A stretch of 31,764 nucleotides of DNA from IMG/VR virus record IMGVR_UViG_3300046000_005521, positions 1-31,764 of that record, one strand, 5' to 3'. The notes under the pieces are model-generated. The model had not been told where the DNA came from. It saw only the letters and a program-made list of their open reading frames with translations, and searched no databases. Source of the DNA: a virus. The translations under genes and the position numbers were made by a program. Shown here one piece after another: positions 9,100-17,499 of this stretch (its first letter is position 1; each line of letters starts with the position of its first letter).

Positions 9100-10233
9100 T
9101 TAAAATTCAAATAAAATGTCACCAAAGAATACACCAGCCGAAGTTGAAGCAGCTTCTGTATCGTTATAGTTAATTCTAACAGCGTTTTGCCAAATTGGAG
9201 AAACGTTAGTTCCAGCAGATTGTAACATTTGTCTGCTTTGTGTAGTAGCGTTGGCAACAATACCAGATGAAGTTGGGGCGTAAAAGCTTGGTGTGTCACT
9301 TGCACCATTGTTAAGTGTAACAGCTGGAATTTGTCTTGGTAACGTTACATAAGCATCGTTTCCACTTAAAACAACTGCACGATTTGTTTCGGTTGAAGTA
9401 AATCCAACTTCAATACCGCCTAAGGTTGAAGCAGTTGCTACTGGTAATACATATAAGTTTGCATTAGTTGCAATGCCATCAAGTTTAGTCTTATCAGCAG
9501 CACTCATAACACCAGCAGCTCCAGTGGTGGCGTTTGGCAATGTTCTTGTTGCAATTCCAGTAACACTACCTATTGCATCGCTTGTAAATGTATCCAAAAC
9601 ATCAACACCAGAAGTGTCAACAGAACGAGTTGTATAAGCTGGGTGAACGTAGTTGTTAGCACTTGCAGCAATTCCGTCTAATTTAGTTTTGTCAGTTGAA
9701 GACATTAAACCATCTACGGAAGTGGTAGATAAACGATAAATGTTATTAATAATAGCAAATTCAAATGTGAATAAACCACTGGATGGCGTGTTAAGTAAGG
9801 TTCTTGTAAATACAATCCAATCACCAGCTTCAACGTCAATTGGGTCTCCAGTTTGACCTTCATCACTGAAGTTAGAATCTGCAATGCGATAAACGTTATT
9901 AGTTACCGCTTGAACAAAATTAGTATCTAACTTACCAGCAGTGGTAACGACAAAATATTTACCAATGCTACCAAAAGCTTCAGAATCATTTAACCAAGTT
10001 CCAAAAATAGTTTGTAACGTGGTTGCTGTTCCACTTAATGCAATAACACCGCCAAACTTCATTCCACCAAAAACGTAATCTGGTAAAAATGAATCATTAA
10101 TTTTATTTGAGCCATTTAAAAGTGCTAAGCTTAAAGAAGAGTTAAAGACTTGTTGACCTGTAGTTCTTGGAAATAATGGGTCATAATCAGTCCCATTAAA
10201 TCGCTTTAAAATGATTGGAGTATTTGTTGCCAT
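9100..10233 (-). CDS. Tail fibre protein 1
   Basis: 377 residues. The N-terminal 30 residues are nearly the same as in fibre 2. Two internal copies of a fibre repeat occur, both containing DKTKLDGIA followed by an Asn-rich turn and a Pro-containing strand; this is a common shaft repeat of phage fibres. The C-terminal 80 residues lack repeats and probably form the head. An AGAAGGA site precedes ATG 10233, three bases after the coiled-coil gene. The shared anchor suggests both fibres bind the same tail component, giving two receptor specificities or a branched fibre. Confidence 0.88.
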   Translation of the reverse strand: MATNTPIILKRFNGTDYDPLFPRTTGQQVFNSSLSLALLNGSNKINDSFLPDYVFGGMKFGGVIALSGTATTLQTIFGTWLNDSEAFGSIGKYFVVTTAGKLDTNFVQAVTNNVYRIADSNFSDEGQTGDPIDVEAGDWIVFTRTLLNTPSSGLFTFEFAIINNIYRLSTTSVDGLMSSTDKTKLDGIAASANNYVHPAYTTRSVDTSGVDVLDTFTSDAIGSVTGIATRTLPNATTGAAGVMSAADKTKLDGIATNANLYVLPVATASTLGGIEVGFTSTETNRAVVLSGNDAYVTLPRQIPAVTLNNGASDTPSFYAPTSSGIVANATTQSRQMLQSAGTNVSPIWQNAVRINYNDTEAASTSAGVFFGDILFEF

Positions 10234-10236
10234 ATG

Positions 10237-10725
10237 TTATTCCTTCTGTGACTTTTGTATTTTTTCTAACAGGGTCTTTTCTAAGTCACTTGATAATTCT
10301 AATATGCCCTGTATAGATTGTATCATATTTGTATGTAGTTTAACATACTTATTGCCAAAGTCTACAAGTTCTTCGTTTTTCTTAACGAATTTATCTTGCG
10401 AATCTTTAGAAAGCTTGTTTTCTACGAGCTTATTTTGAAATTTATTAATTTCGTCAGTAAGCATTCTAATTTGGTCTTTTAACACAGAACTTTCTTTTTC
10501 GCCTTGAAGCTTTAAAGTTTGTTTCTCTATTTCAAAGGTTTCTTTTTCTTTTTGATGTTGGATTTTTAAAAGTTCTTTTTCTTTTTGAACCGCTTCAAAA
10601 TTTCCGTCTTTACGATTTCTTAAAGCGTGAATTTCTGCATCTTTCGCTTCAACCGCTTCAGCTAGATGTCTTTGTTCTACAAGTATTTTAATCAAGTCTT
10701 CTTTCTTCATTGATGAGTAATCCAT
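10237..10725 (-). CDS. Coiled-coil protein
   Basis: 162 residues, almost entirely helical and rich in Glu, Lys and Gln; residues about 20-115 are a long heptad-like coiled coil without Pro or Cys. A strong AAGGAGGAAATATT site sits before ATG 10725; a second Met at residue 6 lacks its own site. It lies between a small tail protein and fibre 1, so a fibre-linking rod or tail assembly factor is possible. No family recognised. Confidence 0.7.
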   Translation of the reverse strand: MDYSSMKKEDLIKILVEQRHLAEAVEAKDAEIHALRNRKDGNFEAVQKEKELLKIQHQKEKETFEIEKQTLKLQGEKESSVLKDQIRMLTDEINKFQNKLVENKLSKDSQDKFVKKNEELVDFGNKYVKLHTNMIQSIQGILELSSDLEKTLLEKIQKSQKE

Positions 10726-10740
10726 AATATTTCCTCCTTG

Positions 10741-11181
10741 TTATGGTTCTACAATATCATACCACAAATCACCAGTTAATTGTCCAGGTGGTTCGTTATT
10801 TGAAACAATAATATTGCTAGCAGTTCCAAATCTAGCTTGAACTGCAATGCCATTATCAACAAAATAGCTATTTGTAATGTTGTTATTTGCGTCTTTAATC
10901 AATATATACATATCTTCATATGGGGTTAAATCTACTGGTAAAGCACTAAAAATTACGACATTTCCAACAGAAATGCTTAAAGTAGTATTAACATTATCTA
11001 CAACTTTATCTAAAGCAGCTAACACAGAGTTTTGCTCGTCTGTAACCATTCCTGACAACTTTTGTTTTACTTGTGCGTCAGTATAACCGCTTTGGGTTGG
11101 GTTTGTAGGCATATAAATAGGAGACTTTTGAATAATGGCTTCTTTTTCTTCTGGGGTAAGTTTTTGGACGTTGTTTGGCAT
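10741..11181 (-). CDS. Small tail-associated protein
   Basis: 146 residues. The N-terminal 65 residues are polar and probably helical; the rest is beta-rich, ending in the motif EPPGQLTGDLWYDIVEP. A Pro-Pro/Gly then GDLWYD ending is common in small structural domains of phage tails and baseplates. It begins one base after the nozzle gene, within reach of a GGAAGG site encoded at the nozzle C-terminus. It is probably a minor tail or fibre adaptor; no specific family is claimed. Confidence 0.65.
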   Translation of the reverse strand: MPNNVQKLTPEEKEAIIQKSPIYMPTNPTQSGYTDAQVKQKLSGMVTDEQNSVLAALDKVVDNVNTTLSISVGNVVIFSALPVDLTPYEDMYILIKDANNNITNSYFVDNGIAVQARFGTASNIIVSNNEPPGQLTGDLWYDIVEP

Positions 11182-11182
11182 A

Positions 11183-14100
11183 TTATCTCACCTTCCTAGT
11201 CATATAGTATAACATCGTCAAATTCGTAATACAAGCGTTATTGCTTTCGTTATTATAAAATTTAAACATTACAGATTGAACGTTTCTCATATTGGTTCTA
11301 ACTCCAAATGGTAGCGGTAGATTTACAGAACCAAAATAAATTGTATTAAAAGACATATTAGAGAGATTTAACTCTGTGTTTGTGTTTGTAATAGATTTAA
11401 ATACATCGGTGTCATTAGATGCTAAATATTCAATCTGAATATAACTGTCTTGTCTTGTATCGTTAGACACAATAAACTTTGTAATCGTCTTTAAATCAGA
11501 AATAGAGCCAAAGTTAAATGGAGCTGTTATGTATTGTGCTGTAACGTTTGGTTTGTCAATTATAAAGAACTCTCTATCTGGAGTTTGACCACTTATAAAA
11601 GTAAATCTAGCTAAAACGTCATAATCAAACATTAATGTAAACTCAAAGGTCGCACCATTTATAGAATTAACTTTTAGTTCTTTTCCTGGTTTAATTGGTG
11701 CAGCAAAAAATGCATATGGAACTCCGTCATTGAATCCGAAATTAGTCCAATCAGTAACTAAAATTCCATTGGAGTTTTTTAATTGAGTTGAATATTCATT
11801 GACATTAAAAAAATGATAAGTGTTTGTAATTGAAGCAGAACCACCGTTTACAACAACAACTTCCCTACCTTCTGCTATTTCATTTAATGTTAAAGCCGCT
11901 ATTTTGTTGACGTAATTAAAATCAATTCTATTTGTTGCTGTATTTATGTTTGCTCGACCTAAAAGGTGGTATGTTTGATTTTTAAAAGAAACATATTTAC
12001 TGGTTGTTAAGTTTGAAATGACATCAGGTGGACCAGCAAGGTCAGATATAGTGGTGTCTCCTGAACCAGTTGTAAATGTGTTATATGTTATGTTTCCATT
12101 TGCGTATCTATCTACTTTTTTATCAACATAACTACCTTCTACAAGTTTGTAAATTCTGTTGCGATAAAGACCTTCTAATAATTGGTTTCCGTTATCGTAG
12201 AAATATAACTCACCGTCAAACTCAAAAAAATTCTTTAAGTCAATGTCTTCAAAACTTTTTACTCCGCCATTAGTAACTTCTTTTGATTTTAAAATCCACC
12301 ATTCATATTCAAAATCTTGACCAGCTTCAGCTTTGTAATCTTCATCGGCTACATAAATAGTTCCATCTAGGAAAACATATAATCTACCGTTATGAACAGT
12401 CATTGCAGCTTCATCAACTTCTGTGTAAGCTTGTTTTAAAACACGATTGATAACAGAACTTCTATTAACGCTTTTTCTTGGAGATGTTGGTAAGTTTCTT
12501 TCAGCAACAACACCACGAACGCCAGACTTACTTAAAAACATAGTGTCGCCATTAAGTGTAGCGATTAACCAATGGTGTTCTAAACCATCGCCAATATTTC
12601 CAGTGTCTGCTAAGTATAATTCTTCCTGTAAATCTGTTCCATCTAAAGCTGTTACGCTAGAACCATCATAAGCGGTTGCTTTAATCGTAGTTGCGCTAAT
12701 GGTGTGAATTGTTGAATCTTCTTTGTTATCCATCTTTAAAACCAAAAGCTTATTATCAGACAATGATTCTAATCCAGTAATAGCGTTGTCTTCAGAACCA
12801 ATAATGTTATACTCTAAATCACTAAAGTATGTTAAATCATTGTTTGTTGGAATTATCTCGCCTTGACCTTGAGTATAAAAATTAGTGTTATAAGAGTGAT
12901 ACAAAACGTTTTTAAATTCTGGATTGCCACCCAAAAATAATCTATTATTAGCTCCGTTATATCCAAACAACTTTCCAAACTTATTATTTGTTATTCTTCC
13001 AGAATATCCCTCAACATAAAAAGGAAATAAAATTTCCATATTTGCAAAACCAATTATAGGTGGGAAAAAGTCAGACAAAGATTTTTGACCTAAAAAAGAT
13101 GATGGGATGCCACTTGTATTATATGGTATTTGTAAATAAGCGTTTTCTTCACCACTTCCAAAGATTAAATTGGCAACAATGCAATTACTGCCATTTACCA
13201 AAGTAGAAAATGTCGCAACATCAGCACCAATAAAAGTTGGCGTTAAATCTAGTTCTTTTTCAATTTGATAAGCCAAAAATTCTGACGGAGTAATAACGCT
13301 TACGTTAACACCATTGTTATAGGTGATGGCACTGCTGGTAACAGGATTTCCAAGATATTGATATGTAGTCCAAATACTTATAGAAACGTTAAATCCTCCA
13401 AAATCACCTTTTAAAACGTGAAACATATGATGTCCGTTAGCAAGTGACGCTTGATGACTTATGTATCCATCAACAACAGCTTGCCTTAAATCAATAACAA
13501 CTCTATTTGTAGATGTAGCTTGCATTGGGTATGGAAATGTTGCGTTAATTGGATGAGTTGTTACATTCCAATAAACAGTAACTCCAGGTGTAAAAGTATC
13601 CGTGCTATAAAAGTTAGTATAAGTGCTTGTTGATGTTCTATACCTAAAGACAATGTCGGAAGTAGGAAAATCTTTACCAGGATTTGAGGTTGAATAAGAA
13701 ATTTTTTTTGTTGTGACAGTTCCAGTTATTGGACTAGAAAAACTATTTTGAATTGTAGACAAATAATGAGAAACCCAATTAAATAAAGTGCCAAGTGATT
13801 TTAAAACACTTACTTCTAGGTATTTAATCTTTAATCTAATTTCAGATAAATTAGCTGTGTTTAGCGATGAAATTTTAGAATCTAAATTATATCTAAAAAA
13901 TTGGTCTACGTGATATGGATTGTCGTTAACTATATTAGAAAATAAACCAGTTCTAAAGTTGTTTTTTTTCCATTGAGTAAGCATATTTAAATCATCGTAA
14001 GCAATACCAGCTTCAAAATTAACTCCAGTTCCAACAGCTGTAGAACCAAATCTTGTCAACGGAATGTATGTTAAATCTTTATTGTTTGGCAAGGAATCAA

Positions 14101-14617
14101 CTACAACTCTTGCTCCACCAACTGCGTTTGCATTGTAATAAACAACAACATAGTCTGTTCCAAAAAATAATAAATAAAGTCTATCACCTGCAACCCATCC
14201 AGAAACAAATTTTTCTGAAGTTGCAAATGTAACAGCTGTATTAGCACTATTATTTAAAGCTGTAAATGTGTGACTTGCATCAACATAGTCGTTGCCACTA
14301 CCTAAACCAGTAATTAAATAAATAATAGAACCTAAAACGCAAACAACTCTTTTAACACCAGTTGAATCAGTAAAAGAAAAAATACCCTTTATTTGATTTG
14401 ACGAAGCAGTAGGCAACGTTAAAACGTTTTCAAATCCTTCTCTTTTTTGGTTTATATCATCTTTTTTTAAAAAGTTAATAGAACTAGCAGCTCTAGAGCC
14501 ATTAATTTGAAATGTTGGGCTAGATAAATCGACACCATTAAAGTTATTAATAGTGACTTCTTGAGGCATTCTAGCGCCTGCAACTACTTTTTGAAAGCTT
14601 CTTCCAGAGATAGCCAT
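11183..14617 (-). CDS. Tail nozzle (tail tubular protein B-like)
   Basis: 1144 residues. The N-terminus (about 18-105) shows the pattern common to podoviral nozzle proteins: a short NGVDLSSP strand, a conserved stretch around NFLKK and QKREGF, and then IKGIFSF followed by a GSIIYLI-type strand, which are beta-propeller blades that read a genome-encoded tail tip. Most of the rest is beta-rich with many Asn, Thr, Tyr and Gly. It overlaps the adaptor stop by one base (TAATG). In T7, adaptor gp11 and nozzle gp12 are adjacent in this order, and the same arrangement holds here. At 1144 residues it exceeds T7 gp12 (about 800), suggesting extra domains in the middle. Confidence 0.75.
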   Translation of the reverse strand: MAISGRSFQKVVAGARMPQEVTINNFNGVDLSSPTFQINGSRAASSINFLKKDDINQKREGFENVLTLPTASSNQIKGIFSFTDSTGVKRVVCVLGSIIYLITGLGSGNDYVDASHTFTALNNSANTAVTFATSEKFVSGWVAGDRLYLLFFGTDYVVVYYNANAVGGARVVVDSLPNNKDLTYIPLTRFGSTAVGTGVNFEAGIAYDDLNMLTQWKKNNFRTGLFSNIVNDNPYHVDQFFRYNLDSKISSLNTANLSEIRLKIKYLEVSVLKSLGTLFNWVSHYLSTIQNSFSSPITGTVTTKKISYSTSNPGKDFPTSDIVFRYRTSTSTYTNFYSTDTFTPGVTVYWNVTTHPINATFPYPMQATSTNRVVIDLRQAVVDGYISHQASLANGHHMFHVLKGDFGGFNVSISIWTTYQYLGNPVTSSAITYNNGVNVSVITPSEFLAYQIEKELDLTPTFIGADVATFSTLVNGSNCIVANLIFGSGEENAYLQIPYNTSGIPSSFLGQKSLSDFFPPIIGFANMEILFPFYVEGYSGRITNNKFGKLFGYNGANNRLFLGGNPEFKNVLYHSYNTNFYTQGQGEIIPTNNDLTYFSDLEYNIIGSEDNAITGLESLSDNKLLVLKMDNKEDSTIHTISATTIKATAYDGSSVTALDGTDLQEELYLADTGNIGDGLEHHWLIATLNGDTMFLSKSGVRGVVAERNLPTSPRKSVNRSSVINRVLKQAYTEVDEAAMTVHNGRLYVFLDGTIYVADEDYKAEAGQDFEYEWWILKSKEVTNGGVKSFEDIDLKNFFEFDGELYFYDNGNQLLEGLYRNRIYKLVEGSYVDKKVDRYANGNITYNTFTTGSGDTTISDLAGPPDVISNLTTSKYVSFKNQTYHLLGRANINTATNRIDFNYVNKIAALTLNEIAEGREVVVVNGGSASITNTYHFFNVNEYSTQLKNSNGILVTDWTNFGFNDGVPYAFFAAPIKPGKELKVNSINGATFEFTLMFDYDVLARFTFISGQTPDREFFIIDKPNVTAQYITAPFNFGSISDLKTITKFIVSNDTRQDSYIQIEYLASNDTDVFKSITNTNTELNLSNMSFNTIYFGSVNLPLPFGVRTNMRNVQSVMFKFYNNESNNACITNLTMLYYMTRKVR

Positions 14618-15288
14618 TACATATCTCCATTATATTTTGAAGTAACATTTTCTTGTCTAAATGATTTGGTTTGATTTTCTATTTGGTCAAAATATTGTTC
14701 TGCGTATTGACGATACGTTTGAGCTAATTGAGGTTGTTCTACTTCCCATAAGTCAGCTCTGGTAAACAAAGTAATATATTGCGCCATTTCATCGGTAATA
14801 TTATAAGAAGTGTTTAAATCTGTGTTGTAGTGAGAAGATGTTAAAAAAGGAACCGTAACAGAATATTGAATTATAAATTCACCGTGATTTACGTTATCAA
14901 CACCTTTTTTAATTGGAAGATAATAACTTGTTTTGCTTAATGTTTGCCATTGAACAACTTCTAATCTACCTTTTGTATCAACGTAAACAATTGAAACTAT
15001 ATCTCTAAAGTCGTTCGGAAGTGTCAAAGTGTATTGTTTATATAATTTTGAATTATCAGTTGAAGCAACATAAACAACAGGAACTGTCCAAGTTTTAAAA
15101 GGAAGTTTTCTCATTGTAACTAACCTATTAATTGCTTTATTAATTGATGGAATAGCGTTGTTTACAAGGTCGGAATATTGTGGGTCATTAGTTAAAAGAC
15201 CGCCTGTTAAATTAGCGGCTGTTACTGATGTGTCACCATTTTTAACGATGTCTTTTATTACTTCTACTACAAGGTCTTTTAATAGCAT
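14617..15288 (-). CDS. Head-to-tail adaptor (tail tubular protein A-like)
   Basis: 223 residues from ATG 15288. An in-frame GTG at 15321 would extend it by 11 residues through the structured RNA, but ATG 15288 has AGGAGATAT directly before it. The N-terminus is helical and the centre has paired beta strands. A C-terminal helical hairpin includes a segment around EMAQYITLFTRADLWEVEQP and then AEQYFDQIENQ. This layout is that of gp11-like podoviral adaptors, which bind the portal and receive the nozzle. Position between capsid and nozzle genes supports this. Confidence 0.72.
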   Translation of the reverse strand: MLLKDLVVEVIKDIVKNGDTSVTAANLTGGLLTNDPQYSDLVNNAIPSINKAINRLVTMRKLPFKTWTVPVVYVASTDNSKLYKQYTLTLPNDFRDIVSIVYVDTKGRLEVVQWQTLSKTSYYLPIKKGVDNVNHGEFIIQYSVTVPFLTSSHYNTDLNTSYNITDEMAQYITLFTRADLWEVEQPQLAQTYRQYAEQYFDQIENQTKSFRQENVTSKYNGDM

Positions 15289-15301
15289 ATATCTCCTGTA
15301 A

Positions 15302-15357
15302 GGTAAGAATAGGAATTGCACCTATAATCTTTGTTTTACTAATTAAACTATCTCACC
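15302..15357 (-). ncRNA. tRNA-like RNA lacking the anticodon arm
   Basis: On the minus strand a 7-bp acceptor-like stem (GGTGAGA with TCTTACC, one G-T wobble) encloses two bases TA, a 4-bp D-arm (GTTT/AAAC, 8-base loop AATTAGTA), a 7-base linker AAAGATT and a 5-bp T-arm (ATAGG/CCTAT, loop TGCAATT). The total of 56 bases equals a standard tRNA body without its 17-base anticodon arm. The T-arm differs from the usual GGTTCAATTCC at one base (T55 to G), and the D-arm matches TAGCTCAATTGGTAGAGC apart from pairing-preserving changes and G18 to A. The wobble pair makes the fold valid on the minus (transcribed) strand only. No CCA is encoded. It may be a processing signal or a decayed phage tRNA. Confidence 0.7.
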
Positions 15358-15390
15358 ATAGAACTCGGTTTTTACACCGAGTTGGACTAT
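15358..15390 (-). other. Hairpin at the 3' end of the capsid gene block
   Basis: A perfect 7-bp stem (AACTCGG with CCGAGTT, 8-base loop) is extended by an outer 4-bp stem (ATAG with CTAT) across a 3-base bulge. It begins at the last base of the stop codon of the 58-residue gene and ends one base before the tRNA-like element. No run of T follows on the minus strand, so it is not a standard intrinsic terminator; it could stabilise an mRNA 3' end made by cleavage at the adjoining element. Confidence 0.65.
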
Positions 15391-15566
15391 TAAATCCTGC
15401 CAGCGTCTTTCAAGATTTGTGCGACTTGTTCAGGAACCTCAACCTCCACACCTTTTTGAATATTGAAGCGTCTACCATTAATGATAACAACTTCGGTGTG
15501 AATGTTTGGATTCAACGTGTCATACGGAATCCTGATTTTGACTAGCTTTTCTTTAGCTTCAGCCAT
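15390..15566 (-). CDS. Small capsid-region protein
   Basis: 58 residues, ATG 15566 to TAA 15390-15392, with an excellent AAGGAGGAAATACT site. It begins with a charged helix, then a segment around KIRIPYD and beta strands around EVVIINGRRFNI, then VEVPEQVAQIL and a short final helix. Small proteins with this N-x-R-x-F-x-I-x-K-G ... V-P pattern are commonly encoded directly downstream of phage capsid genes and are assumed to be head decoration or connector factors. Biochemical role unknown. It lies 32 bases after the capsid gene, so co-expression with the capsid is expected. Confidence 0.8.
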   Translation of the reverse strand: MAEAKEKLVKIRIPYDTLNPNIHTEVVIINGRRFNIQKGVEVEVPEQVAQILKDAGRI

Positions 15567-15598
15567 AGTATTTCCTCCTTTTTATATTATATCAGATA

Positions 15599-16606
15599 TT
15601 AAGCTGGATTGTTTGCAGCTGTATAGTGCTTACGACTTGCATCAACTAATTCAGCAGCTGGGACACCAGATTTAACTTCATAGCGGATAAGCGCTTCTTC
15701 GTAAATAATACGAGTAGTGAATCCAGGAAGTTTCCAACCAAGAGTTTGGATTTGGTCTAATGGGTCAGCAACACCAGCGGAACCTAAACCTTTATAAATA
15801 ATAGAAGGTTTTCCAGAACCACCAGCAATTTCAACGACACCAAACGCATCAGCACCCATTGCTAAGCAAAGGTGAACAGCGGTATTTGGAGCTACTGCTT
15901 GTTCCAAGTTATTGTCAACGACAATTTTAAAACCAAGCAACGAACCAACTTCACCCTTCATAATCATTTCGGTATTGTTATACTTGGAAATGTCAATCCA
16001 GGAAGTGTTAGCACCAGTCAAACCCTTTAAGTCCATTTCAACTTCTGGGGTAACTAACAATAAATATTTACCTTCAGTGAAAGGTTTAACGTTATTGCGT
16101 TTGAAAGTTTTTACCATTTCATTTAAATCGGCAAATGAAATAGCGGTTGCACCACTGACTCCAGCTTGAACTGCAGCACGGTTAGCAACGCCACCAGCAA
16201 AACGAACTTGAAGACCAGTGTATAAAACAGCACGAATAAGTTTGTCGATATATTCCGCTGCTTGTTCACCTAATAATTGTGAAGTTTCAGTCAGAATTGG
16301 GTCGATACCAACCATTTCAACAAAGTCAGTTAATTTAACAAAAGCACCGTGTTGCGTAATGGAGGTTTCATAGTTAACAATGGATAAATTTGTTTCGGTT
16401 GGAGGAGTTCCTTCAACTAAAGCAACGGTTGGGAGCGCCAAAGACTTGAAAATACGCCAAGAAATAGTTTTACCAACATTTCGTGGTAATACGGTTTTCT
16501 TAGCGAAGTTATATAATTGAACTTGGTCAATTAGTCTGTCCAAGAGAGCTTTTTCATAAAACTCTTTGAGTTCAATTGACAGACCAGTAGATGTCATAAG
16601 TGCCAT
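15599..16606 (-). CDS. Major capsid protein, N4-gp56 family
   Basis: 335 residues, within the usual size range. The N-terminal region carries the family pattern: TSTGLSIELKEFYEKALLD, then PRNVGKTISWR, LVEGTPPTE, the segment around QHGAFVKLTD, and DPILTETSQLLGEQAAEYID. This is the HK97-fold capsid family named after phage N4 gp56, found in many podoviruses and some other tailed phages. AGGAGATTAAATT precedes ATG 16606. It follows the acidic scaffold gene by 18 bases, the standard portal-scaffold-capsid order. No delta domain or cleavage site is evident. Confidence 0.92.
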   Translation of the reverse strand: MALMTSTGLSIELKEFYEKALLDRLIDQVQLYNFAKKTVLPRNVGKTISWRIFKSLALPTVALVEGTPPTETNLSIVNYETSITQHGAFVKLTDFVEMVGIDPILTETSQLLGEQAAEYIDKLIRAVLYTGLQVRFAGGVANRAAVQAGVSGATAISFADLNEMVKTFKRNNVKPFTEGKYLLLVTPEVEMDLKGLTGANTSWIDISKYNNTEMIMKGEVGSLLGFKIVVDNNLEQAVAPNTAVHLCLAMGADAFGVVEIAGGSGKPSIIYKGLGSAGVADPLDQIQTLGWKLPGFTTRIIYEEALIRYEVKSGVPAAELVDASRKHYTAANNPA

Positions 16607-16624
16607 AATTTAATCTCCTATAGA

Positions 16625-17410
16625 TTATTTTCGGAACTCACCACGTTTTGCCTTCTCCACAAATTTCTTAAAATCATCTTTAGACATATTTTTCCAGTCT
16701 GTCGATGACACAACATCCATATCGGTGTCAGTCATAGAACCTGGGCTAGCAATAGCTTTGCTAACTTTTCTGTCTGCAATAATTTCAGCTTTTCTTCCGA
16801 CTAAAGCGAGATAACCTTCATAAATCTGAACTAATGTTCTGCTTCCATTAAGCTTTCCGTCTGCATAATCTTGAAAATTTTCATCTTCCCAGATTTGCTT
16901 AAATTTACCAGGATATTTTGTTTCAAATTCTCCAATAAACTCGTTTGCTTTTTTCTGCGAAACTTCTTGTTCTTTTACAAGTTTCATCTCTTGCTTCTTT
17001 TTTTCTTTTAAGAAAGCTGGATAATCTGTAATAGGGTCTTTTCCTTGACTTTCCAACGTTTTCATATCTTGAAATTGTTGTAAATCAACTTCGTCCGTGA
17101 TTTGTTCCTTGGTATATGGGTTTTTCCCACCGATACCTTCGATTACACCTTTAGTGTAAGCTTCTTTTTCAACGTTCTTCATTTCTGTTTCACGTTGTTT
17201 TTGCGCCTCTTGCTGTCTTCGCATTTCTGCAAATTTAGCGTTGTCTTCCTTACTTTGCTTCTTTGTTTGCTTATTTGTATCGGATACTTCAGATTTCAGC
17301 TTTGAATCAGCCTCTTTGCTCATATTTGGCTCAGCTTCTCCTTGACTTAAATCTTCACCGTCAAACTCCACAACATTCCGCTTTTCTGGAACCTTCTTAT
17401 CGTCTGCCAT
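16625..17410 (-). CDS. Capsid scaffold protein
   Basis: 261 residues from ATG 17410, which has AGGAGG seven bases before it; an upstream in-frame start at 17428 would sit inside a hairpin and has no site. The protein is highly charged and Lys/Glu/Gln/Asp-rich. Residues 1-50 look disordered and acidic, residues about 50-170 are a long coiled coil, and the end is a basic helical segment (about 225-261) of the kind that binds capsid protein. Placement between portal and major capsid genes gives the role, though composition alone would only say coiled-coil protein. Confidence 0.8.
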   Translation of the reverse strand: MADDKKVPEKRNVVEFDGEDLSQGEAEPNMSKEADSKLKSEVSDTNKQTKKQSKEDNAKFAEMRRQQEAQKQRETEMKNVEKEAYTKGVIEGIGGKNPYTKEQITDEVDLQQFQDMKTLESQGKDPITDYPAFLKEKKKQEMKLVKEQEVSQKKANEFIGEFETKYPGKFKQIWEDENFQDYADGKLNGSRTLVQIYEGYLALVGRKAEIIADRKVSKAIASPGSMTDTDMDVVSSTDWKNMSKDDFKKFVEKAKRGEFRK

Positions 17411-17427
17411 TTTTTGTCCTCCTGACA

Positions 17428-17442
17428 CACCATTGACTGGTG
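17428..17442 (-). other. Short hairpin before the scaffold ribosome site
   Basis: Perfect 5-bp stem CACCA/TGGTG with a 5-base loop, lying just upstream of the AGGAGG site of the scaffold gene. It could shape scaffold translation. A stem this short may be chance. Confidence 0.4.
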
Positions 17443-17448
17443 AACTCT

Positions 17449-17497
17449 ATTTTCACGCTATCAGTGCGATTGGATTTTCACGCTATTCCTTGCGATT
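17449..17497 (-). repeat. Imperfect tandem repeat in portal-scaffold gap
   Basis: Two 25-26 base units. ATTTTCACGCTAT (plus strand) occurs at 17449 and 17474, and TGCGATT occurs at 17465 and 17491; the bases between differ. The repeats fill most of the 89-base gap between portal stop and scaffold start, which is otherwise non-coding. No -10/-35 pair is visible. It may be a protein-binding site or a simple duplication. Confidence 0.6.
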
Positions 17498-17499
17498 TA

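Noticed and set aside
9078-9308. Minus-strand frame overlapping the end of fibre 1
   Set aside because: It is a shifted frame inside fibre 1, Leu-rich without domain pattern; the fibre frame is the coding one.
15302-15357. Complete tRNA gene
   Set aside because: D-arm, T-arm and acceptor are good, but only seven bases separate D-arm and T-arm, so there is no anticodon stem or loop; no CCA is encoded.
15358-15390. Rho-independent terminator after the capsid genes
   Set aside because: No T-run follows the stem on the minus strand, and the tail genes must be transcribed through it.
15567-15598. Promoter (TATAAT on the minus strand before the 58-residue gene)
   Set aside because: A TATAAT occurs, but no -35 or TG extension goes with it, and such hexamers are expected by chance in AT-rich DNA.
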